Positions 19,148 to 27,821 are shown, counted from the first letter of the stretch. The stretch is 64,000 bases of DNA from Ulvibacter sp. MAR_2010_11 (GCF_002813135.1 NZ_PHTY01000001.1:2351501-2415500); one strand, 5' to 3'. Program-made: numbers and translations. The notes: generated from the letters alone by a model not told the origin.

Positions 19148-19184
19148 AAAAAAAGAGGCTGTTTAAAACAGCCTCTTTTTTTTT
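19148..19184. terminator. Bidirectional terminator
   Basis: AAAAAGAGGCTG, a short A/T loop, then CAGCCTCTTTTTTTTT. It separates the plus-strand oxoamine synthase from the convergent amidase gene. Confidence 0.85.
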
Positions 19185-19199
19185 GTAAAATTTAGAGTG

Positions 19200-19808
19200 T
19201 TATAAATCTGAAACAAATTCCAGAATGGTTTTGGCAATTTCCGTTTGTTGCTCGGTATTTACCAAATCATTTCTATTTCTTTCGTTACTTAAGAAACCCA
19301 ATTCGACAGTCATTGCAGGCACTTTAGTATTTTTCAATAAATAAAAGTTTGCTTTTTTCACCTTGGCCTCATTAAAATTATCGGTTGCAATAAATTTCAA
19401 ACTCAGTTTGTCTGCGAGCTCTTTCGATTTTTGTGATGTTTCAGCAACATAAATTTCAACACCCGAATGTTCAGGATTTTCACTTGAATTGATATGCAAC
19501 GAAAGCACCACGTCGGGTTTTAGTGAGTTGATAAAATTTACCCGTTCCGAAAGCGACATTTCGGTGTCGTGAGTTCTTGTAAAATGAATTTTTATGCCTT
19601 TATCTGAATTCGCTTCAGCTATTTTATAGCCAATCTGCTGCACGACATCTTTTTCAGAAATGCCATCCACCTGCACGCCGAAATCATCACCGCCGTGTGA
19701 TAAATCGATCACGACAACAGTTTCTTTTTTTGAAGTAGTAGTAGGGGTAGTAAATGAGAAAGCGGCAATTACCAATAGGCATAGAAATAATTTAATAGGG
19801 GTCTTCAT
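19200..19808 (-). CDS. N-acetylmuramoyl-L-alanine amidase (Amidase_3)
   Basis: A 202-aa exported zinc amidase that cuts the bond between MurNAc and the peptide stem of peptidoglycan. A signal peptide ends near SFTTPT (residue about 22). The domain has the zinc ligands H38 (DLSHGGDD), E52 (SEKDVV) and H105 (LSLHINSS), and the catalytic E169 in VELGFLSN. This is the minimal catalytic form, without SPOR, LysM or AMIN domains, so how it is targeted is unclear. It lies 69 bp downstream of the GNAT-fold gene on the same strand. Confidence 0.92.
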   Translation of the reverse strand: MKTPIKLFLCLLVIAAFSFTTPTTTSKKETVVVIDLSHGGDDFGVQVDGISEKDVVQQIGYKIAEANSDKGIKIHFTRTHDTEMSLSERVNFINSLKPDVVLSLHINSSENPEHSGVEIYVAETSQKSKELADKLSLKFIATDNFNEAKVKKANFYLLKNTKVPAMTVELGFLSNERNRNDLVNTEQQTEIAKTILEFVSDL

Positions 19809-19877
19809 AAACGGTTTAATTTGGGGTTAACAGAGTATTAAACCCAAAAACAAACTAATTATTGTATAAAAACTCTA

Positions 19878-20996
19878 TTAGAGGTCTATTCTATAGGTAC
19901 TGCGTTCTTTGTGTTGTACAGGATTGTAATCTTTCCAAAGTAGTTGTACGGCAGTATTTTCAATCAATTCGGGGTTGGTTTCTACCGTTTTAATTCCTTT
20001 GGCATTGAAAAGATGCTGCATTTCTTCGAAAATGATTGCCGTCACCCCTTTGCCTTGATATTCAGGGTCAATTCCAATAAGGTAGAAGGCAGCTTTGTCG
20101 TTTTTCTTCTGAGCCTGTAAAATATGATACCATCCTGTAGGCATCAACTTACCATTGGCTTTTTTTAGCGCTTCAGAAAAGGAAGGCATCACCACCGAAA
20201 AGGCGATTAGTTTCCCTGTTTTATCTTTGATACAGGTAATATAATCGGGATGAATAAAGCTGAAATATTTTTCCTTGTAATAATCAATCTGGTATTGCTG
20301 AACCGGCACAAATGTCTGCAGGGTATTATAGGTTTTGTTCAACAAGCCAAACATGGCATCCACGTAGGGTAGTATTTCCTTTTTATTTTTGAATCTAATG
20401 ACCGTAAGTTCGTAGCGCTCTCTGATAATTCTTGAAAACTTCTGCACTTTTTCGTAAGCAGTTTCTGGAATTTGCAGTGAATATTCAACCCAGGTCGCTT
20501 GTTTTTGAAAGCCCAATTCCTCCATATGTTTTGCATAATACGGATGATGGTACCATGTAATCATGGTGTTTAACTCCTCGAACCCCTTGGTGAGAATACC
20601 GGCTTTTTCCATATTGGAAAAACCTACAGGGCCTTCAGCATATTCAAGATTATTGGCTCGGCCTTTTTCATAAACTTTCTCCATCAAGGCTTTAGTAACC
20701 TCAAGATCATCAATCATATCCAACCACCCGAAGCGCACCTTCTTCTTTCCAATTTCTTCTACTTCCAGATGATTCACAATCACCGCGATCCTTCCAACAA
20801 TTTTTCTGCCCATATAGGCAAGATAGTAAGCGGCTTCTGCGTTTTTAAAAACAGGATTTTTTGTACTGTCCAGGGTTTCCATTTCGTCTTTAATTAGCGG
20901 AGGAACCCAGTATTTACAGTTTTTATACAGTTGAAACGGAAAGGTTACAAACTGCTTTAAGTCTTTTTTGTTGGTTACTTGTAGTACTTTTATCAT
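19878..20996 (-). CDS. Large GNAT-fold acyltransferase, possible lipid N-acyltransferase
   Basis: A 372-aa cytoplasmic protein whose C-terminal part holds a GNAT motif A (FYLIGIDPEYQGKGVTAIIFEEM, acyl-CoA pyrophosphate loop QGKGV). The N-terminal half (FPFQLYKNCKYWVPPL, AYMGRKIVGRIAVIV) is a second GNAT-like unit, making it about twice the size of a simple acetyltransferase. Bacterial ceramide synthases have been described as large GNAT-superfamily proteins that N-acylate sphingoid bases. Its place beside the candidate capnine genes suggests N-acylation of capnine, but the link is positional. It begins 12 bp after the outer-membrane protein gene at 21009, probably in one transcript. Confidence 0.65.
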   Translation of the reverse strand: MIKVLQVTNKKDLKQFVTFPFQLYKNCKYWVPPLIKDEMETLDSTKNPVFKNAEAAYYLAYMGRKIVGRIAVIVNHLEVEEIGKKKVRFGWLDMIDDLEVTKALMEKVYEKGRANNLEYAEGPVGFSNMEKAGILTKGFEELNTMITWYHHPYYAKHMEELGFQKQATWVEYSLQIPETAYEKVQKFSRIIRERYELTVIRFKNKKEILPYVDAMFGLLNKTYNTLQTFVPVQQYQIDYYKEKYFSFIHPDYITCIKDKTGKLIAFSVVMPSFSEALKKANGKLMPTGWYHILQAQKKNDKAAFYLIGIDPEYQGKGVTAIIFEEMQHLFNAKGIKTVETNPELIENTAVQLLWKDYNPVQHKERSTYRIDL

Positions 20997-21008
20997 ATAT
21001 CACTTTCG

Positions 21009-22052
21009 CTAAAGTCCGCCGTCTCCACCATCGGTTCCTCCATCACCACCATCATCTTCAACACCATCTTTACGTTTGCTTTTTTTGTCTTTTTTTCGCT
21101 TCTCTTTATTTGCTTTTTTGTTCTTACGACCCGATTTCCCTTTTTCTTCTACATATTCGTCTGTGTCGTGCATATCGAAGCGATAGGAAGCTCCTACACG
21201 TGCATAAAAACGGGAAGGGGTATCCTTAAAATTGATGATTACCGATCCATCCACTTGAAAGTTTTCAGTAATTAATACCGCTGCCCCTCCACGAAACAAC
21301 TGATCTGCATAAAAGTCGCTTTTGATTCCTTGATTTTCTACAAAAATTGAAAACCAATCGGTTGGCGTATGAGTAAGTGTTAAAATATAGGAATATACGG
21401 GTTCGTCGGTAGTAATTCGGTCTACTATAATATTGGTCACAAATACAAATCCGCCAATCCAATTATTCTGAGTGGAAAGTACGAACTTCGGACTTATAGA
21501 CGAACCGTCCTCTGAGGTGGAATACGGATTAGTAAGTTTATCAACCGGATTTTCAGTAAAATCAAAATTAGCACCTGCATAGACCGAAACTGCAGGAATA
21601 AGGTCTTTCCACTGCATTTTATTATTGGCCTTCCAGCTGTATAAGTTAGGACCTTCCAGTACCATTTTGCGGTAGGGGTCGTATACCAGATATTTGGCGC
21701 CAAGCGTATTGCTTCTAAAATTGCTTACTTTTCGCTCTTCCGAAGGGTTAAATTGTAAAAAAGTATTGGTGTTAGATTGATATTCGCCCATTAGGCTTAC
21801 TTCCAGTTCTTCTTTCCAAACACCGTATCTCACGCTGTAATCGAATATAAAAGCATTCGTTTCAGTTTGTAATAACCTATGTTTTTCTTTCCCAATACTT
21901 AATCCGGATTCAAACTGAAGTACTTTTTTTCCAACCGAAAACGCTCCTAATGAAGCACCCGGGCGATTAGAATTGAGTTCTTCGGTGTATTGAGCCGAAA
22001 CATTTAAAAAAGGAATAAGAAGAAAAAGAAATAAAATGTTTCGGGTGTGCAT
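21009..22052 (-). CDS. Outer-membrane beta-barrel-like protein with charged, Gly-rich tail
   Basis: A 347-aa exported protein with a signal peptide ending in NVSAQ. Residues about 25-295 alternate in the manner of a beta barrel and resemble the transporter/MetA-pathway barrel family common in Bacteroidota: RPGASLGAFSVGKKVLQFESGL at the start, and a last strand ending in FYARVGASYRFDM. The final 45 residues are a lysine/arginine tract (about 304-330) followed by EDDGGDGGTDGGDGGL. The tail lies after the last strand, which would normally end an outer-membrane barrel. Function unknown. Confidence 0.7.
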   Translation of the reverse strand: MHTRNILFLFLLIPFLNVSAQYTEELNSNRPGASLGAFSVGKKVLQFESGLSIGKEKHRLLQTETNAFIFDYSVRYGVWKEELEVSLMGEYQSNTNTFLQFNPSEERKVSNFRSNTLGAKYLVYDPYRKMVLEGPNLYSWKANNKMQWKDLIPAVSVYAGANFDFTENPVDKLTNPYSTSEDGSSISPKFVLSTQNNWIGGFVFVTNIIVDRITTDEPVYSYILTLTHTPTDWFSIFVENQGIKSDFYADQLFRGGAAVLITENFQVDGSVIINFKDTPSRFYARVGASYRFDMHDTDEYVEEKGKSGRKNKKANKEKRKKDKKSKRKDGVEDDGGDGGTDGGDGGL

Positions 22053-22070
22053 AGTATTTTCGGTTTAGTT

Positions 22071-22078
22071 CAAAGATA
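22071..22078 (-). promoter_or_regulatory. -7 element for the outer-membrane protein gene
   Basis: Minus-strand TATCTTTG, an exact TAnnTTTG match 18 bp before the ATG at 22052. It forms a divergent pair with the plus-strand element at 22134. Confidence 0.5.
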
Positions 22079-22133
22079 TAAGATTTTATCATTTATTTAA
22101 TAGTTGATTTTCGTCTTTTTCTGCATCAATCCT

Positions 22134-22141
22134 TACTTTTG
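22134..22141 (+). promoter_or_regulatory. -7 element for the DUF4834-like gene
   Basis: TACTTTTG matches TAnnTTTG and lies 19 bp before the ATG at 22161. The following YfhO and glycosyltransferase genes are closely spaced and may share this promoter. Confidence 0.5.
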
Positions 22142-22160
22142 AAAAAGATTACAACCCACT

Positions 22161-22424
22161 ATGATGACTTTTTTAAAAACGATTTTAATCATCCTTCTGG
22201 TATACTTCGGATTAAAGTTTCTTGTAAAACTGCTAACTCCTTATGTTATGCGGTATATCGCAAAGAAAGCCGGCCAGAAATTTGAGCAAGCCTTCGGAAA
22301 TAACCCCTTCCAGCCTCCAAAAAAGGAAAAGGAAGGCAGTATTTCCATCGATAAAACGCCTTCTTCAAAAACAAAAAGTAAGTCTACCGTTGGTGAGTAT
22401 GTGGATTACGAAGAAATTGATTAA
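22161..22424 (+). CDS. Small membrane protein, DUF4834-like
   Basis: An 87-aa protein with one N-terminal membrane helix (FLKTILIILLVYFGLKFLVKLL) followed by a conserved amphipathic stretch (VMRYIAKKAGQKFEQAFG) and a polar tail ending in VGEYVDYEEID. The pattern fits the flavobacterial DUF4834 family, whose role is unknown. It is 30 bp upstream of the YfhO gene on the same strand. Confidence 0.75.
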   Translation: MMTFLKTILIILLVYFGLKFLVKLLTPYVMRYIAKKAGQKFEQAFGNNPFQPPKKEKEGSISIDKTPSSKTKSKSTVGEYVDYEEID

Positions 22425-22454
22425 TTTTCAAACTTCATATCACATACACAATCT

Positions 22455-24896
22455 ATGCAACGGTTTTTAAAGGATTTCTTACCACATATTGTAATACTTT
22501 TTCTCTTTGTCATTGCTTCGTTAGCTTATTTTAGTCCCGTATTACAGGGAAAGCAGCTATTTCAAAGCGATATTGTACAATATACGGGAATGGCGAAGCA
22601 GCAAAACGATTTTCGGGAAGTTACGGGTCAGGAAACATATTGGACAAATAGTGCGTTTGGAGGAATGCCCACCTATCAACTGGGTGCAAAATATCCGCAC
22701 AATTATATCAAGAAATTAGACCTTGCATTACGGTTCTTGCCAAGACCGGCAGACTATCTCTTCCTGTATTTCATGGGAATTTATATACTTTTCTTAGTGC
22801 TGAAAGTCGACTACAAACTGGCCTTTTTAGGTGCTTTGGCATTTGGTTTTTCAACTTACCTTATTATAATTCTTGGAGTAGGCCATAATGCAAAGGCACA
22901 CGCCATTGCTTATATGCCGCTCGTATTAAGCGGAATATTCCTCACCTTTCGGGGGAAATATGCCTACGGGTTCATCCTCACAACTATTGCGTTGGCACTG
23001 GAGCTGGTGACCAATCACTTTCAAATGACTTATTATCTTTTGTTGTTGGTCATAATTATTGGAATTGCCTATCTAATAGATGCCGTTAAAAAGAAAAAAC
23101 TGGCACACTTTGGCAAGGCAGTTGGTGTGATGGCCATTGGTGCCGTGATCGCAGTTGGGCTTAACGCCACAAATATTCTTGCCACAAAAGAATATGCAGA
23201 TACTTCTACGCGTGGAAAGAGCGAGTTAACAATCAACCCCGATGGCACTCCGAAATTGGCTTCTTCCGGACTTAATTACGATTATATAACTGAATACAGT
23301 TACGGTAAACTGGAAAGTCTCAATCTGTTTATTCCCAATTTTATGGGAGGTGGTTCCGGTGACCCTCTTCCTGAAAATTCGGAAACGGTTGAAGTATTGC
23401 TCCGCATGGGCGCATCGCAGCAGGATGCCAATCAAGTTTTAAATCAGGTGCCGGTTTACTGGGGAGAACAGCCTATTGTTGCTGCTCCCGCCTATATTGG
23501 CGCAGTGGTTATTTTTCTTGCCTTATTAGCTCTCTTTTTAGTAAAAGGCAGGCTGAAATGGTGGATTATAGCAGCTTTTTTATTGAGTTTATTCCTCTCC
23601 TGGGGTAAGAACTTTAGTTTTTTAACCGAATTTTTTATCGATAATATTCCGCTTTACAGCAAATTCAGGGCGGTTTCTTCTATTCAGGTAATCATAGAGT
23701 TAGTGCTGCCAATACTGGCTGTAGTGGGATTACATCAATTTTTTAATGGATTTGAAAAGCAAGAACGGAAAAAGAAGGCATTGTTGTTCGCAACCGGAAT
23801 AGCCGGCGGGGCTGCGTTGGTATTTTTATTGTTTAAGTCGAGCTTATTCGATTTTGCCAGTCCCTACGACACCTATTTTTTGGAAGACTTAGGCTTACCG
23901 TTTGTTGAAGCCATGCGTGAAGACAGAATGTCTCTTATGACGTCCGACACCATTAGATCTCTGGTATTTGTATTGCTTGCCGCTACTAGTTTGTGGCTTT
24001 TTCTGAAAGCCAAGCTGAAGGAAACCGCAACGGTAACTTTGTTGGCAATTCTAATAGTAATCGATCTTGTTGGCGTAGACAGAAGGTATGTGAATAATGA
24101 AAATTTTGTTTCGGCCAGACAGGTGGAAGCACCTTTTGAGAAAAATGGCGCCGACGTCCAAATTTTGGAAGACGATGGGTACTTTAGAGTATACGATGCT
24201 ACTACCAATCCTTTTAACAGTGGTCGCGCAAGCTATTACCACAATGCATTAGGGGGTTACCATGCGGCAAAACCGGGAAGGATTCAGGATTTAGACGATT
24301 TTTATTTGAACAAAGGTGATATTGGAATTCTGAATATGATGAATGTCCGGTATATCATTACGCAGGCTAAGAATGGAGGAGCGGTGGCACAGCGTAATCC
24401 GTACGCTAACGGAAGTGCCTGGTTTGTTGAAAATGTAATGTTAGCCGAAAATGCAGACGAAGAAATTAGACTGCTGGACAGCTTAAATACCAAAGAAACG
24501 GCAATAATTCTCAAGGATTTTCTTTCGGAAGTGCCTTTAGACAAGATTGTGAGGGATTCTACTGCCACTATCGAACTCGTAAGTCATCAACCAAATCATT
24601 TGGTGTATGAAGCGGCGACAACTTCACCGCAACTTGCTGTTTTTTCAGAAGTGTATTACCCCCACGGATGGAACGCTTATATTAACGGCAAGCCAGCTCA
24701 ATATATTCGAGCCAATTATGTGCTACGTGCAATTCGAGTTCCTTCAGGAAATTCGAAAATTGAATTTAAATTTGAGCCACAAGTAGTTACAACAGGAAGT
24801 ACCATAAGCTTGGCGAGCAGTCTCTTATTATTAGCTATGATTCTGGGGACAGCATGGTTTACATATAGGAAGCGAACGTCACATTCAAGCGACTAA
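22455..24896 (+). CDS. YfhO-family polytopic membrane protein
   Basis: An 813-aa integral membrane protein. The N-terminal two thirds holds about a dozen hydrophobic segments, starting with IVILFLFVIASLAYFSPVL, and includes the family-like loop SDIVQYTGMAKQQNDFREVTG with an early acidic motif as in GT-C glycosyltransferases. Residues about 540-780 form a soluble, presumably extracytoplasmic domain with strands such as GWNAYINGKPAQYIRANYVLRAI, and a last membrane helix follows. YfhO relatives are thought to act in glycosylation of envelope polymers or lipids. The glycosyltransferase gene starts 4 bp downstream, which supports such a role. Confidence 0.87.
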   Translation: MQRFLKDFLPHIVILFLFVIASLAYFSPVLQGKQLFQSDIVQYTGMAKQQNDFREVTGQETYWTNSAFGGMPTYQLGAKYPHNYIKKLDLALRFLPRPADYLFLYFMGIYILFLVLKVDYKLAFLGALAFGFSTYLIIILGVGHNAKAHAIAYMPLVLSGIFLTFRGKYAYGFILTTIALALELVTNHFQMTYYLLLLVIIIGIAYLIDAVKKKKLAHFGKAVGVMAIGAVIAVGLNATNILATKEYADTSTRGKSELTINPDGTPKLASSGLNYDYITEYSYGKLESLNLFIPNFMGGGSGDPLPENSETVEVLLRMGASQQDANQVLNQVPVYWGEQPIVAAPAYIGAVVIFLALLALFLVKGRLKWWIIAAFLLSLFLSWGKNFSFLTEFFIDNIPLYSKFRAVSSIQVIIELVLPILAVVGLHQFFNGFEKQERKKKALLFATGIAGGAALVFLLFKSSLFDFASPYDTYFLEDLGLPFVEAMREDRMSLMTSDTIRSLVFVLLAATSLWLFLKAKLKETATVTLLAILIVIDLVGVDRRYVNNENFVSARQVEAPFEKNGADVQILEDDGYFRVYDATTNPFNSGRASYYHNALGGYHAAKPGRIQDLDDFYLNKGDIGILNMMNVRYIITQAKNGGAVAQRNPYANGSAWFVENVMLAENADEEIRLLDSLNTKETAIILKDFLSEVPLDKIVRDSTATIELVSHQPNHLVYEAATTSPQLAVFSEVYYPHGWNAYINGKPAQYIRANYVLRAIRVPSGNSKIEFKFEPQVVTTGSTISLASSLLLLAMILGTAWFTYRKRTSHSSD

Positions 24897-24900
24897 TAGT

Positions 24901-26184
24901 ATGAAGCGAGCTCTTGTAATTACCTATTATTGGCCACCGGCCGGAGGTCCCGGAGTACAGCGCTGGCTTAAGTTTGTAACATATTTTAAGGAATTTGGAA
25001 TTGAACCCATTGTTTATATTCCCGAAAATCCGCATTACCCCCTTATAGATGAGACCTTTGTCGCTGAAGTGCCAAAAGACGTTGAAATTATAAGTCTTCC
25101 CATTAAAGAACCGTATCGTTTTGCTGGCCTGCTTTCAAAAAAGAAGACAAAGCAAATAAGCAGTGGTATTATCGCCAAAAAAGAGTCTTCTTTTCTGGAA
25201 AAAATGCTGTTGTATATCCGGGGAAATTATTTTATTCCCGATGCTCGCGTAGGGTGGGTACAACCTTCGGTTCGATTTTTAAAGGAATATCTTTCCAAAA
25301 ACCCGGTCGATGTTATTATTACTTCCGGGCCGCCACACAGTCTGCACTTAATTGGAATTGAGTTAAAGAAGCAGTTAAATGTTACATGGATGGCCGATTT
25401 CAGAGATCCCTGGACAACGATTCATTATCATAAATCGCTACGCCTCACAGAGTCTTCAGAAAGAAAACACAAAGCATTAGAGGCAAAAGTCCTGGATACA
25501 GCTAATTTGGTAGTTGTTACCAGTCCCACCACAAAGGCAGAATTCGGAATGATTACCGATACACCCATTGAAGTTGTAACCAACGGCTATGACATATCAG
25601 AAAAAATTAATGTGAGGCTGGATACAAAATTTTCCCTTGCTCATATTGGTTCTCTATTATCCGAGCGCAATCCCAAAGTCTTATGGAAGGTACTTGCTGA
25701 AATTGCTTCGGAAAACGATATGTTTAAAAAGGATCTTGTATTGAAATTAGCCGGAACCGTGAGTGAAGATATTCTGGCTTCTATCGAAAAATATAAGCTG
25801 AAAGATAATTTGGAGATTTTGGGATATGTTTCTCATTCCGAAGCATTGCAATTGCAGCATAAAGCGCAAGTGTTATTGTTAATAGAAATGGATCGTCCCG
25901 AGACACGCTCTATCATCCCCGGAAAGCTATTCGAATACCTCGCCGCCAAAAGACCTATTATTGCAATAGGGCCTCAAGGAAGTGATATGGCCGGGATTGT
26001 TTCGGAAACAGGAAGCGGTGCCTTTTTTACCTATTACAATGAAGAGGAGTTAAAGCTGGAAATTCTTCGGCTGTATACAAGGTATTCAGAAGGAACGCTC
26101 ACACAAATTTCCTCGTCTGTGGAAGCTTTCAGCAGAAGGGAGCTTACCAGTAGAATGGCGCAAATTATAAAAAGCATTTGCTAA
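24901..26184 (+). CDS. Glycosyltransferase, GT4-like
   Basis: A 427-aa GT-B-fold enzyme. The N-terminal Rossmann half opens with VITYYWPPAGGPGVQRW, the glycine-rich loop typical of GT4 proteins, and contains MADFRDPW. The C-terminal donor-binding half has the LFEYLAAKRPIIAIG motif preceded by the EMDRPETRSIIPGK segment. The sugar and acceptor cannot be told from sequence. It is coupled to the YfhO gene (4-bp gap), so the pair probably builds or modifies an envelope glycan, and it ends at a strong hairpin. Confidence 0.87.
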   Translation: MKRALVITYYWPPAGGPGVQRWLKFVTYFKEFGIEPIVYIPENPHYPLIDETFVAEVPKDVEIISLPIKEPYRFAGLLSKKKTKQISSGIIAKKESSFLEKMLLYIRGNYFIPDARVGWVQPSVRFLKEYLSKNPVDVIITSGPPHSLHLIGIELKKQLNVTWMADFRDPWTTIHYHKSLRLTESSERKHKALEAKVLDTANLVVVTSPTTKAEFGMITDTPIEVVTNGYDISEKINVRLDTKFSLAHIGSLLSERNPKVLWKVLAEIASENDMFKKDLVLKLAGTVSEDILASIEKYKLKDNLEILGYVSHSEALQLQHKAQVLLLIEMDRPETRSIIPGKLFEYLAAKRPIIAIGPQGSDMAGIVSETGSGAFFTYYNEEELKLEILRLYTRYSEGTLTQISSSVEAFSRRELTSRMAQIIKSIC

Positions 26185-26212
26185 GAATTCAAATCATTTC
26201 AATACTATAAAA

Positions 26213-26250
26213 AGAAACCCCCGCTCGACACGATGTCTCACGGGGGTTTC
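26213..26250. terminator. Bidirectional terminator
   Basis: GAAACCCCCG, an 18-nt loop, then CGGGGGTTTC. It serves the convergent glycosyltransferase and the minus-strand gene at 26272. On its right it abuts the 18-bp motif AACTAACCAACCAAAAAA (26251-26268). Confidence 0.8.
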
Positions 26251-26268
26251 AACTAACCAACCAAAAAA
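26251..26268 (-). repeat. 18-bp motif, copy 1 (3' end of the Tyr/Arg-rich protein mRNA)
   Basis: Minus-strand TTTTTTGGTTGGTTAGTT directly follows the stop region of the gene at 26272 and directly precedes its terminator stem. An exact second copy lies at 27750-27767, also next to a terminator stem. Confidence 0.7.
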
Positions 26269-26271
26269 ATC

Positions 26272-27561
26272 TTATTGTCCGCCGCCTCTTCGTGAGTTGG
26301 AACCTTCTCTTTTAGTTCCTGAAGAGCCTTTAGACGAATTGCTGCGTTTTGTAACCTGCTTTCTACTTGAAGTAGGTTTCGCAGCTGAGTTTCGTTTATT
26401 CTGTGTAGCACCTTTTATAGTACTTCCCTTTGAGGTATTTCCTCGTTGCTGAGAAATTACAGGTCTGGTATTTTTTGCCTTATCTCCCGATCTTGACGCT
26501 CTGGAGCTATTGGAAACTCTTGCATCTCCCTTCGAAGGGTTACCACGAGTCACAACAGGCTTGCCTTTGGTGTTATTGCTACCCGGATTACCGCGGTTTA
26601 CAGTAGGTCTGCCTTTAGAATTACCATTATCAGGATTACCCCGACTTACCACAGGTCTGCCTTTTGTATTTCCGGAATTTATATCATTGGAGGGTCTTCC
26701 TCTATTAACTGAATTGTTTCCGTTAGATGAGTTTCCATTTCTGGATAATGTATTCTCACGTTTCGAATTCCCATTATTGTAATTTCCTCTAGCTAAATCT
26801 CTCTCTCCTCTTGGGTTCGCGGAGGCATACGAATTTCTACGATTAGGGTTGTAATCTTTGTTTTTAGCTACACGACCATCCTTGTAGTGCTTACGACTTC
26901 CTGGTCTGTGAAAATCACGTCTACCATTGTTATAGGCTACACGATGTCTGTTTTTATAGTACTGTCTGTGGTGATGATAACTATAACGGTGTGGGTTGTA
27001 ATATTGTCTATATGGATAATCATACACCACACAACTTGCGTAATACGGACGAGCATAGTACACGTGCCATGGACGATAAATATAATGAGGTGTCCAAACG
27101 TTTATATATCCTGTATAGTGGGAAAAATGCCCATAGGGATTGTAATACACATGTAATCCGCCTACACGGACAATTCTTCTGTCGTTATACTGAATTTCGG
27201 TATTTCCGGCTTGTGAAATACGACCGTATCTGTCATAATAAATTGGCACATCTTCCACCTGAATCACAGCACCGTAATCATCGTACTGCACGTAGGTATC
27301 GTAATCGTATCCCGAGTTAAAGTTAATATTTACATTCGGGGTGTTGATATTCACGTTAACGTTTCCGCCTCGGTCACGTCCCAGATATACAAAATCAAAC
27401 TGACCGTCCGGGAAGACTGAAAATTCTACGCCACCTTCCACAAAAATATATGCGGAACCGTCGTAGCTGAAATTTGAAGGGCTTACCATACTTGAAGCCA
27501 CTGTCTTACTTGAGACTCCTATAAGTAGGAGAGCGATAATTACTGTGGTTACATTTTTCAT
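26272..27561 (-). CDS. Exported Tyr/Arg/Asn-rich protein with repeats
   Basis: A 429-aa protein of very biased composition. A signal peptide covers about residues 1-23. Residues 30-140 form a compact domain rich in Tyr and Asn (YDRYGRI, NVNVNINTPNVNINF). Residues 140-210 are strongly Tyr/His/Arg-rich. From about 210 to the end the chain is basic and low-complexity, rich in Asn, Ser, Gly and Arg, with three copies of a 17-18-residue unit at about 298-345 centred on KGRPVVSRGNP, KGRPTVNRGNP and KGKPVVTRGNP. It is probably an envelope or extracellular protein. A sigma-54-like promoter lies upstream (27626-27641). I do not recognise a functional family. Confidence 0.75.
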   Translation of the reverse strand: MKNVTTVIIALLLIGVSSKTVASSMVSPSNFSYDGSAYIFVEGGVEFSVFPDGQFDFVYLGRDRGGNVNVNINTPNVNINFNSGYDYDTYVQYDDYGAVIQVEDVPIYYDRYGRISQAGNTEIQYNDRRIVRVGGLHVYYNPYGHFSHYTGYINVWTPHYIYRPWHVYYARPYYASCVVYDYPYRQYYNPHRYSYHHHRQYYKNRHRVAYNNGRRDFHRPGSRKHYKDGRVAKNKDYNPNRRNSYASANPRGERDLARGNYNNGNSKRENTLSRNGNSSNGNNSVNRGRPSNDINSGNTKGRPVVSRGNPDNGNSKGRPTVNRGNPGSNNTKGKPVVTRGNPSKGDARVSNSSRASRSGDKAKNTRPVISQQRGNTSKGSTIKGATQNKRNSAAKPTSSRKQVTKRSNSSKGSSGTKREGSNSRRGGGQ

Positions 27562-27625
27562 ACTGCTAAAATTAGGGTTGTACTTGCTTTAATTTTTTTG
27601 GTCAGCTTTGTACATTAAAATAGTA

Positions 27626-27641
27626 ACCAACGACCGTGCCA
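27626..27641 (-). promoter_or_regulatory. Sigma-54-like promoter of the Tyr/Arg-rich protein gene
   Basis: Minus-strand TGGCACG-N4-TTGGT. The -24 half matches the sigma-54 consensus fully, while the -12 half has GG instead of GC. The start of transcription would be near 27615, about 54 nt before the ATG at 27561. Confidence 0.55.
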
Positions 27642-27711
27642 AAAATGTAAACTTCATATATTACGGGGGTTTTGGAGGAGTGGAAATTTTTAAAAGAAAG
27701 GTGTAAACGAA

Positions 27712-27812
27712 AAATCCGCCAAACCTTTTTACGGGAGCGACGGATTTTTAACTAACCAACCAAAAAACTATTTTTCTTTTTCTAATGTTTTTGAGCTACT
27801 AAGTAACTCTGT
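27712..27812 (-). ncRNA. Candidate sigma-54-dependent small RNA
   Basis: A region of about 100 nt with a sigma-54-like promoter at its head (27822-27837) and an intrinsic terminator at its tail: an AAAAATCCG / CGGATTTTT stem extended by C-G and G-U pairs, at 27712-27750. It contains no ATG-initiated frame of any length. Just before the terminator stem lies the motif TTTTTTGGTTGGTTAGTT, shared exactly with the 3' end of the neighbouring gene's mRNA. It may be a small regulatory RNA, or simply the 3' end of read-through from 27881; the promoter match argues for the first. Confidence 0.4.
27750..27767 (-). repeat. 18-bp motif, copy 2 (in the candidate small RNA)
   Basis: Exact copy of 26251-26268, again immediately upstream of a terminator hairpin on the minus strand. 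The G/T-rich single-stranded sequence could be a base-pairing seed or a protein site. Confidence 0.7.
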
Positions 27813-27821
27813 AAACTAAAT

